From the NCBI GenBank assembly GCA_013697465.1, contig JACCWU010000083.1:1-7001 (forward strand): a stretch of DNA of 7,001 bases. Direction: 5' to 3'. The first letter of the stretch is position 1, and each line of letters starts with the position of its first letter. Below, piece after piece: positions 1 to 6,351 of this stretch. The position numbers and the translations under genes are program-made. A model generated the notes under the pieces. The model worked only from the letters and a program-made list of their open reading frames with translations, searched no databases and was not told where the DNA came from. Source of the stretch: Actinomycetota bacterium (GTDB lineage Bacteria > Actinomycetota > Thermoleophilia > Gaiellales > Gaiellaceae).

Positions 1-199
1 CTCCCTTCGGGAAGTCGAGGAAGCGCACGCGCGAGTCGGTCAAGAATGGCTCGAGAGCTCCGCGAGTGTCGTCCTCGACGCCGTCGCCGACGACGATGAG
101 CTCCACCTCGACACCCTCCTGGGCGAGTGCGCTGCGGAGGGCATACGGGAGCAAAGCTGGATGCCTGAAGGTAGGGACGAGGATCGTCGCGTCGATCAC
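1..199 (-). CDS. Family 2 glycosyltransferase, N-terminal fragment (cut by window edge)
   Basis: Only the first 66 residues are in the window; the gene continues past base 1. The product begins VIDATILVPTFRHPALLPYA (GTG read as Met), followed by LRSALAQEG, then VELIVVGDGVEDDTR at about residues 34-48. This is the typical GT-A opening: a beta strand ending in VPTF.R, a helix with LRSALAQ, and the D-G-x-x-D nucleotide-sugar-binding segment. By family knowledge it would move a sugar from a nucleotide donor to a surface glycan or lipid carrier at the cytoplasmic face of the membrane; donor and acceptor cannot be told from this fragment. The GTG start at 199-197 overlaps the stop of the upstream oxidoreductase gene by four bases (GTGA), and AGGTGA at 208-203 is a closely spaced ribosome binding site. 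Translation is therefore probably coupled to the oxidoreductase gene. The GT2 fold is confident; the specific role is unknown. Confidence 0.85.
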   Translation of the reverse strand, partial: MIDATILVPTFRHPALLPYALRSALAQEGVEVELIVVGDGVEDDTRGALEPFLTDSRVRFLDFPKG

Positions 200-1095
200 G
201 ACTCACCTGCGAGGCGCCGAAGCTCGGCGATCGCTGCGACGATCGCTGCGGCCTCAGCCGCGCTCGACCTCGGGGTACGCCCACCTCCCAGGTGCTCGAC
301 GAATGCGCGGAGCTCGGCCTTGAGCGGCAGCTCGCCTCTCGTCGCGACACGCTCCTCCCGGAGCTCACCATTCGCGGACGAGAAGATCGAGACATGCTCG
401 TCCCAGCCGCCGCCGAGTACCGCGACGCCGTCCATGCAGTAGAGCTCGACGCGCCGACGGCGCTCGGGCGAGCGGCCCGAGACCTCGACGACGTGCCACC
501 ACCCGTCGCCTTCGAGGACGGCCGAGAGATGCATGGCGTCACCGTGGACCCAGTGCGCTGTCGCCGCCACCGGACCGGGCGCCGCGCCCATGACCTCTAG
601 CCCGATCGCAAGGTCGTGCGGCGCGAGTACCCAAACGGGATCGACGTCGTCGTGCGGTGTGTCCCAACCGACGCGCACGGTCCGAAGGCCCGAGACCGCT
701 CCGAGCCGTCGCTCACGCACGATCGCAGCGATCTCCAGGACACTAGGGTGATAGCGCCACTTGTCCATGACGAAGAGCCGGTTGCCCGCGTCCCTGGCGA
801 GCCGGGCCGCCGCCTCAGGGTCGTTGCTCAATGGCTTCTCCACGAAGACCGGGACGCCGAGAGCGAGCGTTACCTCGAGGACGGAGGCGTGAGTGCTTGT
901 CGTGGTCGCGACGACGACGCCGTCGAGCGACGGAAGCGATGCGATATCGGGGACGATCGCCGACGCTCCGCCCTCTGAGGCTCGCGCTTTGCTTTCGGCC
1001 GAGCGTGCGACGACCGGGACGTCGCAGCCGAGCTCCTGGAGATCGCGGAGAATGTGCCGTCCCCAGCGCCCGCAGCCGACCAGCCCGACAACCAT
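196..1095 (-). CDS. Gfo/Idh/MocA family NAD(P)-dependent oxidoreductase
   Basis: A 299-residue protein. The Rossmann dinucleotide-binding motif GLVGCGRWG lies at residues 4-12. FVEKPLS at 84-90 carries the family's EKP lysine (K87). A DKWRYHP segment is at 111-117 and a PHDLAI segment at 159-164, where H160 matches the catalytic histidine position. Members oxidise or reduce sugars, sugar nucleotides or inositols using a nicotinamide cofactor; the short C-terminal domain and the following glycosyltransferase gene suggest a sugar-nucleotide or surface-glycan substrate, which is inference. One oddity: the position four residues before H160, usually Asp in this family, is Val156. The ATG starts two bases after the holB stop with no Shine-Dalgarno sequence between, so it probably relies on coupled re-initiation in the tmk-holB operon. 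Its end overlaps the glycosyltransferase start by four bases. Family assignment is firm; substrate unknown. Confidence 0.9.
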   Translation of the reverse strand: MVVGLVGCGRWGRHILRDLQELGCDVPVVARSAESKARASEGGASAIVPDIASLPSLDGVVVATTTSTHASVLEVTLALGVPVFVEKPLSNDPEAAARLARDAGNRLFVMDKWRYHPSVLEIAAIVRERRLGAVSGLRTVRVGWDTPHDDVDPVWVLAPHDLAIGLEVMGAAPGPVAATAHWVHGDAMHLSAVLEGDGWWHVVEVSGRSPERRRRVELYCMDGVAVLGGGWDEHVSIFSSANGELREERVATRGELPLKAELRAFVEHLGGGRTPRSSAAEAAAIVAAIAELRRLAGES

Positions 1096-1097
1096 TG

Positions 1098-2177
1098 TCA
1101 GACGCGCGCCGCGGGCCGAAGCTCGCGCACCACGCGGACGAAGAGCGACTCGAGCGCGAGGGAAGGGTTGAGGTTGAACTCCTCGAGCTCACGCCAGAGC
1201 TCCCGCACGATCTCCGCTGCGCGCTCGGGCCCGTCTCCGAGATCCCCCGCCGCGTCCTCGCGCAGCTCATCGAGCCGGTCGGCGTGGACTGCCGCGACCT
1301 CGGCCCCCGCTGCGACGACCATGAGGTCGCGATACCAAGCCTCGAGCCCCTCGAGCCCGGCCAGCAGCTCGTCACGCTCGGCGCCGCGTCCGGCCCGGCG
1401 GACTCGCTGCTCGGCCTCGCGTTCGGGGAGTCCGAGACCGTCGATCGCCGCCCGCTCCTTCTCCTTCGCCTCCTCGGCGCGCTCGTCGGCAGCCGAGAGC
1501 AGCGTCGCCGCCACGTCCCCGGGCTCGAAGTCGGGATCGAGGTAGACCGCGCGCGCGACGTCGATCAGGGCCTCGCGCCGGCTCGCGGCGGCGGGGTCGA
1601 GGAGCCGCCGCGCGCGATCGAGCCGCCCTGCGGCCGCGCGGGCGAGCACCCTCGCCTCCTCCCCGCTCTTCTTGGGCGCGCGCGAGGCGATCCACTCCCG
1701 GACCGCAAGCTCCGACAGCCGGCGAAACGGGACGAGCTGACAGCGCGAGAGGATGGTCGGAGGCAACGGGCCGAGCTCGCTCGCGACGAGCACGATCACG
1801 GCGTAGGGCGGCGGTTCCTCGAGATCCTTGAGCAGCGCATCGGCGGCGTCTTCGTTCATCCGGTCCGCGTCGAGAATGAGGTAGACGCGCCGGTCGGCCT
1901 CGAAGGGGCGCATGTGCAGGTCATGGCGCAGGCCGCGGACGTCGTCGATCCGGATCATCTCGCCGAGCGGCTCGAGCACGTAGAGGTCCGGATGCATGCG
2001 GGCGACGACTCTGCGCTCGTCCCCGAGCAGCGCCGCGGCGAACGCGAACGCCGCTGTCCTCTTGCCCACTCCGGCAGGCCCGTGGAGGAGATAGGCGTGT
2101 GCCGGTCCTTCGGCGAGCGCCGCCCCGAGCAGACGCTTCGCCTCCGGCTGCTCGGGGACGTCAGCGAAGTGCTCCAT
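1098..2177 (-). CDS. holB: DNA polymerase III subunit delta' (clamp loader)
   Basis: Read from ATG at 2177 this is 359 residues, slightly longer than E. coli delta' (334). It is a AAA+ clamp-loader subunit that works with delta and DnaX (tau/gamma) to load the beta clamp on DNA. Visible features: a P-loop-like GPAGVGKRT at 33-41 (Arg follows the Lys, where Ser or Thr is usual), ILDAD at 101-105 in the Walker B position, LLKDLEEPP at about 115-123, and the hallmark SRC motif at 144-146 (TILSRCQLVPF). The four-cysteine zinc module normally between the P-loop and the HPDLYVLEP segment is absent; C146 of SRC is the only cysteine. The start is ambiguous: ATG 2177 has AGGAGG three bases upstream, and in-frame TTG 2192 would add five residues and also has a close GGAGG. 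ATG is preferred. The gene overlaps tmk by 17 bases, a pairing common in bacteria. Confidence 0.93.
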   Translation of the reverse strand: MEHFADVPEQPEAKRLLGAALAEGPAHAYLLHGPAGVGKRTAAFAFAAALLGDERRVVARMHPDLYVLEPLGEMIRIDDVRGLRHDLHMRPFEADRRVYLILDADRMNEDAADALLKDLEEPPPYAVIVLVASELGPLPPTILSRCQLVPFRRLSELAVREWIASRAPKKSGEEARVLARAAAGRLDRARRLLDPAAASRREALIDVARAVYLDPDFEPGDVAATLLSAADERAEEAKEKERAAIDGLGLPEREAEQRVRRAGRGAERDELLAGLEGLEAWYRDLMVVAAGAEVAAVHADRLDELREDAAGDLGDGPERAAEIVRELWRELEEFNLNPSLALESLFVRVVRELRPAARV

Positions 2178-2748
2178 ACACCTCCTCGGCAAGTTCCTCC
2201 GCCGGACGTGTCCCCTCGAGGACGACGATGCGGTCGGAGAAGCGCGAGGCGAGCTCCCGATATCCGTCGGCAGCCCGCGAATGGAAGTCGTCGCTCTCGC
2301 TTTCGAGGCGGTCGTGGTCTCCCGGCAGCCTCTGCGACACCTGCGACGGCTCGATGAGCAGGAGAAACGTGCGGTCGGGCAGGAGTCCGCCCACCGCCGT
2401 GAGGTTCAGGTCGAGCACCCGCTCGAGCCCGAGGCCGCGCCCGACTCCCTGGTATGCGACCGAGGAGTCCACGTAGCGGTCGCAGATGACCGACGCCCCG
2501 CGCGCGAGAGCCGGCCGGATCACCTCTTCGACGTGCTGAGCGCGCGACGCCGCGTACAGCAGCGCCTCCGCCCACGGGCCGACGTGGCCGCCGTGGAGAA
2601 CGAGATCGCGGATCCGCTCGCCGAGCTCGGTGCCGCCCGGCTCCCGTGTCGACACGACCTGCCTCCCCTCCGCCTCGAGCCGGGCGCGGAGGAGCTCGGC
2701 CTGCGTGCTCTTGCCCGAGCCGTCGAGGCCCTCGAAGGAGACGAACAT
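2161..2748 (-). CDS. tmk: Thymidylate kinase (dTMP kinase)
   Basis: A 195-residue cytoplasmic P-loop kinase that phosphorylates dTMP to dTDP with ATP, an essential step in dTTP synthesis. Motifs are intact and in order: P-loop FEGLDGSGKST at 5-15; REPGGT at 35-40; YAASRAQH at 65-72, matching the usual FAADRAQH helix; the CDRYVDSSVAYQG segment at 89-101, with the DR(Y/F) motif; and DRLESESDDFHSRAADGY near 145-162, matching the DR.E.E...F..R...GY block after the LID. The length is a little shorter than the usual 205-213 residues, and the LID region around 132-145 is compact. It is the first gene of a minus-strand operon and overlaps holB. The ATG lies nine bases after a TAGGAT hexamer in a divergent promoter region; AGGA inside that hexamer could alternatively act as a ribosome binding site with a ten-base spacer. 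Confidence 0.97.
   Translation of the reverse strand: MFVSFEGLDGSGKSTQAELLRARLEAEGRQVVSTREPGGTELGERIRDLVLHGGHVGPWAEALLYAASRAQHVEEVIRPALARGASVICDRYVDSSVAYQGVGRGLGLERVLDLNLTAVGGLLPDRTFLLLIEPSQVSQRLPGDHDRLESESDDFHSRAADGYRELASRFSDRIVVLEGTRPAEELAEEVYGALR
2181..2186 (-). promoter_or_regulatory. Ribosome binding site of holB inside tmk
   Basis: AGGAGG on the minus strand, three bases before ATG 2177, sits inside the last codons of tmk. It supports the internal ATG over TTG 2192 as the holB start. The spacing is tight, as it is for the AGGTGA three bases before the glycosyltransferase GTG. Confidence 0.55.
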
Positions 2749-2757
2749 CGGTCGCCA

Positions 2758-2785
2758 ATCCTACGGCCGCGGCCGACCGTAGGAT
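2758..2785. promoter_or_regulatory. Divergent tmk/galE promoter with a 28-bp inverted repeat
   Basis: Perfect 9-bp arms ATCCTACGG (2758-2766) and CCGTAGGAT (2777-2785) flank a 10-base spacer containing the palindrome CCGCGG (2767-2772). Each arm carries an outward-facing TAGGAT, which fits a TAnnnT -10 element. On the minus strand TAGGAT (2763-2758) is followed after 9 bases by the tmk ATG; on the plus strand TAGGAT (2780-2785) is followed after 7 bases by GTG 2793 of the epimerase gene. If these are -10 boxes, both transcripts start at or within a few bases of the start codon. I see no -35 match at 17 bases on either side. The arms could alternatively be an operator, or AGGA could act as the ribosome binding site for each gene. 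Confidence 0.5.
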
Positions 2786-2792
2786 GCGGCCC

Positions 2793-3710
2793 GTGCGCGC
2801 ACTCGTAACAGGCGGCGCCGGCTTTATCGGCTCGCACGTGGTGGACGCTCTCCTCGCGCGCGGCGACGAGGTCGTCGTCGTCGACTCGCTCGCCACGGGC
2901 AAGCGTGTGAACGTCCCGGCGGCCGCCGACCTTCGCGTCCAGGACATCCGCGAGCCGCTCGATGCGCTGTTCGGGGAGGTGCGCCCCGAGGCGATCTTCC
3001 ACCTCGCCGCACAGGCGGACGTCCGCGTCTCAGTCGAGCAGCCGGTCGAGGACGCGGGAGTGAACGTCCTCGGGACCGTGCGCGTGCTCGACGCCGCGCA
3101 ACGCCACAGCGCCGGACAGGTCGTCTTCAGCTCGACGGGCGGCGCGATCTACGGCGAGTGCAACGGGCCGGCCGCCGAGACCGCGCCCCTCGAGCCGTTC
3201 TCGCCCTACGGGACCGGAAAGCTCGCGGGTGAGGAGTACGTGCGCGCGTACAACCGCTTGCACGGGTCGATCCACGTCGTCCTCCGATTCGGGAACGTGT
3301 ACGGGCCACGTCAGGATCCGCACGGGGAAGCAGGCGTCGTTGCGATCTTCCTCGGCGCGCTCGCACGGGGCGAGGAGGCAAGGATCTTCGGCGACGGCGA
3401 GCAGACGCGCGACTACGTCTACGTCGGCGACGTGGCGCGCGCCTCACTCGCCGCGCTCGGCCAGGAGGGGGGAGTGTTCAACATCGGCACCGGGCGCGAG
3501 ACTTCCGTGAACGAGCTCTACGAGCTCTGCCGCACGGTCGCGGGCTCCGACGTCGCGGCGGCGCACGCTCCGGCGCGCCCCGGCGAGCTGCAACGGAGCG
3601 TGCTCGATCCCTCGCGCGCCGCGGCCGACCTCGGGTTCATGGCCTTCGTCGGGCTCGAGGACGGGTTGCAGGCGACGTGGGAGTGGCTTCGCGCCGCACA
3701 GGAGGAGTAG
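2793..3710 (+). CDS. galE: NAD-dependent epimerase, probably UDP-glucose 4-epimerase
   Basis: A 305-residue extended short-chain dehydrogenase/reductase. From GTG 2793: the NAD-binding VTGGAGFIGSH at 5-15, VVDSLATGK with an acidic residue after beta-2 (D31) typical of NAD preference, FHLAAQADVRVS at 69-80, SSTGGAIYGE at 113-122 with the catalytic Ser/Thr, the active-site pair Y139 and K143 in PYGTGK, RFGNVYGPRQ at 165-174, and QTRDYVYVGDVA at 204-215 in the UDP-sugar-binding half. GalE enzymes interconvert UDP-glucose and UDP-galactose (or the N-acetyl forms) in the cytoplasm, feeding glycan synthesis; the size matches the shorter GalE class. ATG 2784 is an alternative start adding three residues, but it overlaps the TAGGAT hexamer and has no ribosome binding site, while GTG 2793 has AGGA eight bases upstream. 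It is probably co-transcribed with the LytR_C gene 29 bases downstream. Substrate is inferred. Confidence 0.92.
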   Translation: MRALVTGGAGFIGSHVVDALLARGDEVVVVDSLATGKRVNVPAAADLRVQDIREPLDALFGEVRPEAIFHLAAQADVRVSVEQPVEDAGVNVLGTVRVLDAAQRHSAGQVVFSSTGGAIYGECNGPAAETAPLEPFSPYGTGKLAGEEYVRAYNRLHGSIHVVLRFGNVYGPRQDPHGEAGVVAIFLGALARGEEARIFGDGEQTRDYVYVGDVARASLAALGQEGGVFNIGTGRETSVNELYELCRTVAGSDVAAAHAPARPGELQRSVLDPSRAAADLGFMAFVGLEDGLQATWEWLRAAQEE

Positions 3711-3739
3711 GCGCGCGCCGGGCGAAACTGATCGCCCGG

Positions 3740-4255
3740 ATGGATCACCCGCTCGCTGCCCCCGACGCCCTCATCCGTCCCTGGCGCAATGCCGCGTACG
3801 CTGCGGGCGCAGTCGCAGTGGTCGAGCTCCTCATGCTCCTCGTGATCGGCGGCGGCGCGCTCGTCGGAGCCGTCTCCGACCGGGTCGAGCGCGCGGCGAA
3901 CGATCGCGTCCTCTCAACTCCGTCCCCCGCGAAGCGCATCACCCGCCGGCCGGCGGGCGTGGCGGCGAAGGTGCCGAGGCAGAAGCTCCGCGTGCTCGTC
4001 CTCAACGGCAACGGCCGCCAGGGCGCCGCCGCGGTCGCGGCGTCACGGGTACAACGGCGGGGCTATCGGATCGGCGAGGTGGGGAACGCGCCGCGCAGCG
4101 ACTTCGCCCGCAGCATCGTCATGTACCGGCCGGGCTTCGTCGGCGAGGGCCAGCGGCTCGGACGCGAGCTCGGCGTGAGGACGATCACGCCCCTGGACGG
4201 GATGCGCGTGCGCCAGCTCAAAGGCGCCCACCTCGTCTTCATCCTCGGCGCGTAG
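3740..4255 (+). CDS. Membrane-anchored LytR C-terminal (LytR_C) domain protein
   Basis: A 171-residue protein with a short basic N-terminus, one hydrophobic segment at about 18-45, a Pro/Arg/Lys-rich linker to about 80, and a C-terminal domain at 82-169. That domain reads KLRVLVLNGNGRQGAAAVA, then a Gly-Tyr (103-114), EVGNAP, MYRPGF at 128-133, a Leu-Gly pair and LVFILGA at the end. This fits the LytR_C pattern found after LCP domains and as stand-alone anchored proteins in actinobacteria. No LCP catalytic domain is present, so it is unlikely to transfer glycopolymers itself; a wall-side accessory or scaffold role is inference. The ATG has no clear ribosome binding site. GGAGGAG at the end of galE lies over 30 bases upstream, and in-frame GTGs inside galE (3677, 3683) are possible longer starts. 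It ends 5 bases from the convergent ligase gene. Confidence 0.82.
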   Translation: MDHPLAAPDALIRPWRNAAYAAGAVAVVELLMLLVIGGGALVGAVSDRVERAANDRVLSTPSPAKRITRRPAGVAAKVPRQKLRVLVLNGNGRQGAAAVAASRVQRRGYRIGEVGNAPRSDFARSIVMYRPGFVGEGQRLGRELGVRTITPLDGMRVRQLKGAHLVFILGA

Positions 4256-4260
4256 CTACC

Positions 4261-6240
4261 TCAACTCCCCGGCGCGCAAGCGCCGTCGTCTACTGCAGCG
4301 CGCGCGATGTCGAGCTCCCCGCCCTTCCTCCACTGGCTCCCGGCGGGGTCGAGGGTGTACGCGTTGTTCAGGAACCGGTAGGCCGCGCACATGTTCTCGA
4401 GCACCTGGAACTCGTAGAGCCCGAGCGCATACCAGGTCTCGGGGTTCTCCGGTTGGAGCTCGACGGCCTCGATGTAGCGGTGCTCGGCCGCCGTCCGGAA
4501 CCCGCGCCGCTCGGAGATCCGCGCCAGCGCGAACAGCGGGTCGACCGACAGCGGATTGAAGAACCGGGCCGAGAGCGCCTCGTCGCGAGCGCGGTCGTAG
4601 TCCCTCTCGTCGAGGGCCCGGGTCGAGGCGCGCACGTTTCTCTCCGCCAGCCGGGGCGACGCGAACGAGACGAGGAGAACGACGGCAACGCCAACCGACG
4701 CGACCGCCAGCAGCGGCCTCGTGCGCGCCTCGACGGGCGCGCGCCCCGCTGCGGCGAGGACGCCGACGACGACCATGACCGGCGCGGTGGCCGCGATGAA
4801 GTCCCACGTGTAGTCGACGAGGACATGCGCGAGGTAGGCCGCAGGCGTAGCGACGAGCGCGATCGCCGCGGCGCGCTCTCTTCCCTCGAGACGGCGGATC
4901 GCGCACACGCACACGAGACCGGCCGCCAGCACCAGCGCAGAGAACAGCGCCAGCGCCGCGATGCCTCCGTCGGCGAGCTGCTGGAGCGGCACGCTGTGCG
5001 GCTGCAGCACGTTCCGAACGTCCGGCCGGAAGCGCTTTCGCGCGACCTCGAAGGTGCCCGCCCCCGCTCCCTCAGGCGAGTGCTCGGCGAAGACGTCCCA
5101 GGCCTCGTTCCACCAGCACCAGCGGTTGTTCAGGTTCAGAGACCCGAGCCGGCTCGGATCGTTCACGACCTCGGAGCAGGACGAGCCTGCGACCTCTTCG
5201 TCGACCCACGTGACCGGATTCCCGATGGCGACGACCACCGAGACGAGCCCGGCCACCACGATGACCGCAGCGGCCGCGAGCAAGCCGCGGCCGGCCAGCC
5301 GTCGCTGCCTCCCGTCGAAACCTCGCCGCGCACCCAGAGCGACGAGCGCCGCGACCAAGCACGCGCCAACGAAAGTCAAGACTCCGAAGACCGCCCCGTC
5401 GGCGACGCGATCCGCCCGCTCGGCGCCGTCCTCGACGAGCGCGGGACGCGTGAAGGCCCAGCCGGCGACGGCCGCGGCAGGCAGCGCCGAGACGGCGAGC
5501 AGGAGGCCGCCCTCGACCTTCTCGCTCGACACGAGGAGCCAGAGAGCGACGACCCCGATCGCTACGACTACGCCGGCGCGTGAGATCGTGAGGAGCAGCG
5601 CCAGCGTGGCGACGTAGGCCAACAGGCCGCCGAGAGCTCGCATCGGCACGCCTCGTCCGCGCGTCGCACCGAGCCAGAGCGCGAGCGGGATGGCGATGTC
5701 CGCGAGCAGAGCGAGCGCGTTCCAGTATCCGACCGGCTCACGGAGACGGGCGACCCGCTCGCCGCCGGGGTCGAGCGCGGGAATCGCCTTGGACAGAACT
5801 GCCCACACGAGCACGATCCCGGTCACGGCGACGAGGAGCGCCGCACCGAGGCGCGCGGCGATGCGACCCCCAACGCCGCCGAGCGCCACGCCGAGCCCGA
5901 GGAACGCCGCGAACGCGGCCGTCCTGTTGAACGTCTCCCAGCTCCGGTCGGGAACGATCGACCAGGCCATGGTCGCACCGGTCCAGAGGACGACGAGCAG
6001 CGCCGCGACAACCACGGCGCGCCCGGAGGGCCCGAGGCGCGCGAGAGGGACTCCCCCGAACGCGAAGACGACGAGGAACGCGGCGAGCAGCCCTACCGCG
6101 AAGCCGCCGACAGGAAGAACGCCGTCGAACCCCGATCCGTCGCCGGCGAACGCCGCTCCGAGCACCGCCGGCCCGACGAGGGCCGCACACGCGAGAGCCG
6201 CGATGCCGGGCCGGGTGGCCGACGGCTCCGGCGTCTCCAT
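4261..6240 (-). CDS. O-antigen ligase/polymerase-like membrane protein with C-terminal TPR region
   Basis: A 659-residue protein with a dozen or more hydrophobic segments between about 11 and 527. TISRAG at 218-223 resembles the SRAG-type motif of Wzy/WaaL proteins. A large extracytoplasmic loop at about 341-425 holds NNRWCWWNEAW (371-381), GAGAGTF (391-397) and PHSVPLQQLADGG (414-426); R373 and H415 are candidates for the conserved Arg and His of O-antigen ligases. These enzymes join or polymerise lipid-linked glycans outside the membrane, here presumably a wall or capsular polymer; ligase versus polymerase cannot be decided. After the last membrane segment (about 508-527), residues 530-625 look like TPR helices (for example YDRARDEALSARFFNP and HRYIEAVELQPENPETWYALG). 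The loop has two cysteines (355, 375) that could form a disulfide. The ATG has no ribosome binding site but has TAGCGT eight bases upstream. It converges with the LytR_C gene. Confidence 0.87.
   Translation of the reverse strand: METPEPSATRPGIAALACAALVGPAVLGAAFAGDGSGFDGVLPVGGFAVGLLAAFLVVFAFGGVPLARLGPSGRAVVVAALLVVLWTGATMAWSIVPDRSWETFNRTAAFAAFLGLGVALGGVGGRIAARLGAALLVAVTGIVLVWAVLSKAIPALDPGGERVARLREPVGYWNALALLADIAIPLALWLGATRGRGVPMRALGGLLAYVATLALLLTISRAGVVVAIGVVALWLLVSSEKVEGGLLLAVSALPAAAVAGWAFTRPALVEDGAERADRVADGAVFGVLTFVGACLVAALVALGARRGFDGRQRRLAGRGLLAAAAVIVVAGLVSVVVAIGNPVTWVDEEVAGSSCSEVVNDPSRLGSLNLNNRWCWWNEAWDVFAEHSPEGAGAGTFEVARKRFRPDVRNVLQPHSVPLQQLADGGIAALALFSALVLAAGLVCVCAIRRLEGRERAAAIALVATPAAYLAHVLVDYTWDFIAATAPVMVVVGVLAAAGRAPVEARTRPLLAVASVGVAVVLLVSFASPRLAERNVRASTRALDERDYDRARDEALSARFFNPLSVDPLFALARISERRGFRTAAEHRYIEAVELQPENPETWYALGLYEFQVLENMCAAYRFLNNAYTLDPAGSQWRKGGELDIARAAVDDGACAPGS
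4270..4285 (+). terminator. GNRA-capped hairpin after the LytR_C gene
   Basis: CGGCGC (4270-4275), loop GCAA, then GCGCCG (4280-4285) forms a perfect 6-bp stem with a GNRA tetraloop, 15 bases after the LytR_C stop. It lies within the last codons of the convergent ligase gene. No U-rich tract follows, so it is not a classical intrinsic terminator; it could act as a 3'-end stabiliser or a weak terminator. A chance hairpin in GC-rich coding DNA is also possible. Confidence 0.3.
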
Positions 6241-6248
6241 GCCGCCGC

Positions 6249-6254
6249 ACGCTA
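6249..6254 (-). promoter_or_regulatory. Candidate -10 element for the ligase gene
   Basis: TAGCGT on the minus strand ends eight bases before the ATG at 6240, and no Shine-Dalgarno sequence lies between. The placement resembles the TAGGAT hexamers before tmk (nine bases) and galE (seven bases), suggesting a leaderless or nearly leaderless transcript. No -35 match is evident. A six-base match is weak by itself; the repeated placement is the main support. Confidence 0.35.
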
Positions 6255-6320
6255 CCAGTGGTCGCGGCGTTTCTTGCCCCCACGAGGAGGGTAAGCGTCC
6301 GTACCGTCTAACAGATCATT

Positions 6321-6326
6321 TACTCT
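6321..6326 (+). promoter_or_regulatory. Candidate -10 element upstream of the secreted protein gene
   Basis: TACTCT lies in a locally AT-richer stretch (about 6306-6331) of an otherwise GC-rich region, within the 149-base divergent spacer. If used, transcription would start near 6333 and the mRNA would carry a leader of roughly 57 bases containing the hairpin at 6352-6381 and the short ORF at 6370-6393. No convincing -35 element is seen. Confidence 0.25.
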
Positions 6327-6351
6327 GCCCAAACGCCCGGATCACCCGGAG

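Noticed and set aside
831..2357. Long plus-strand open frame (about 508 codons) opposite holB and tmk
   Set aside because: Its translation is Arg/Pro/Ala-rich with no motifs, and the opposite strand has two complete motif-bearing enzymes. Long antisense frames are expected in very GC-rich coding DNA.
1955..2947. Minus-strand open frame of about 330 codons across tmk, holB and the start of galE
   Set aside because: It is a different frame from tmk and holB, low-complexity Arg/Pro/Ser-rich, and crosses the promoter palindrome and galE.
4453..5583. Plus-strand open frame of about 376 codons opposite the ligase gene
   Set aside because: The translation is dominated by Arg, Asp and Glu with no domain; it mirrors the hydrophobic codons of the ligase on the other strand.
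6305..6311. CGTCTAA resembling an ECF sigma factor -10 element
   Set aside because: No GGAAC-like -35 element lies at the required 16-17 base distance upstream.
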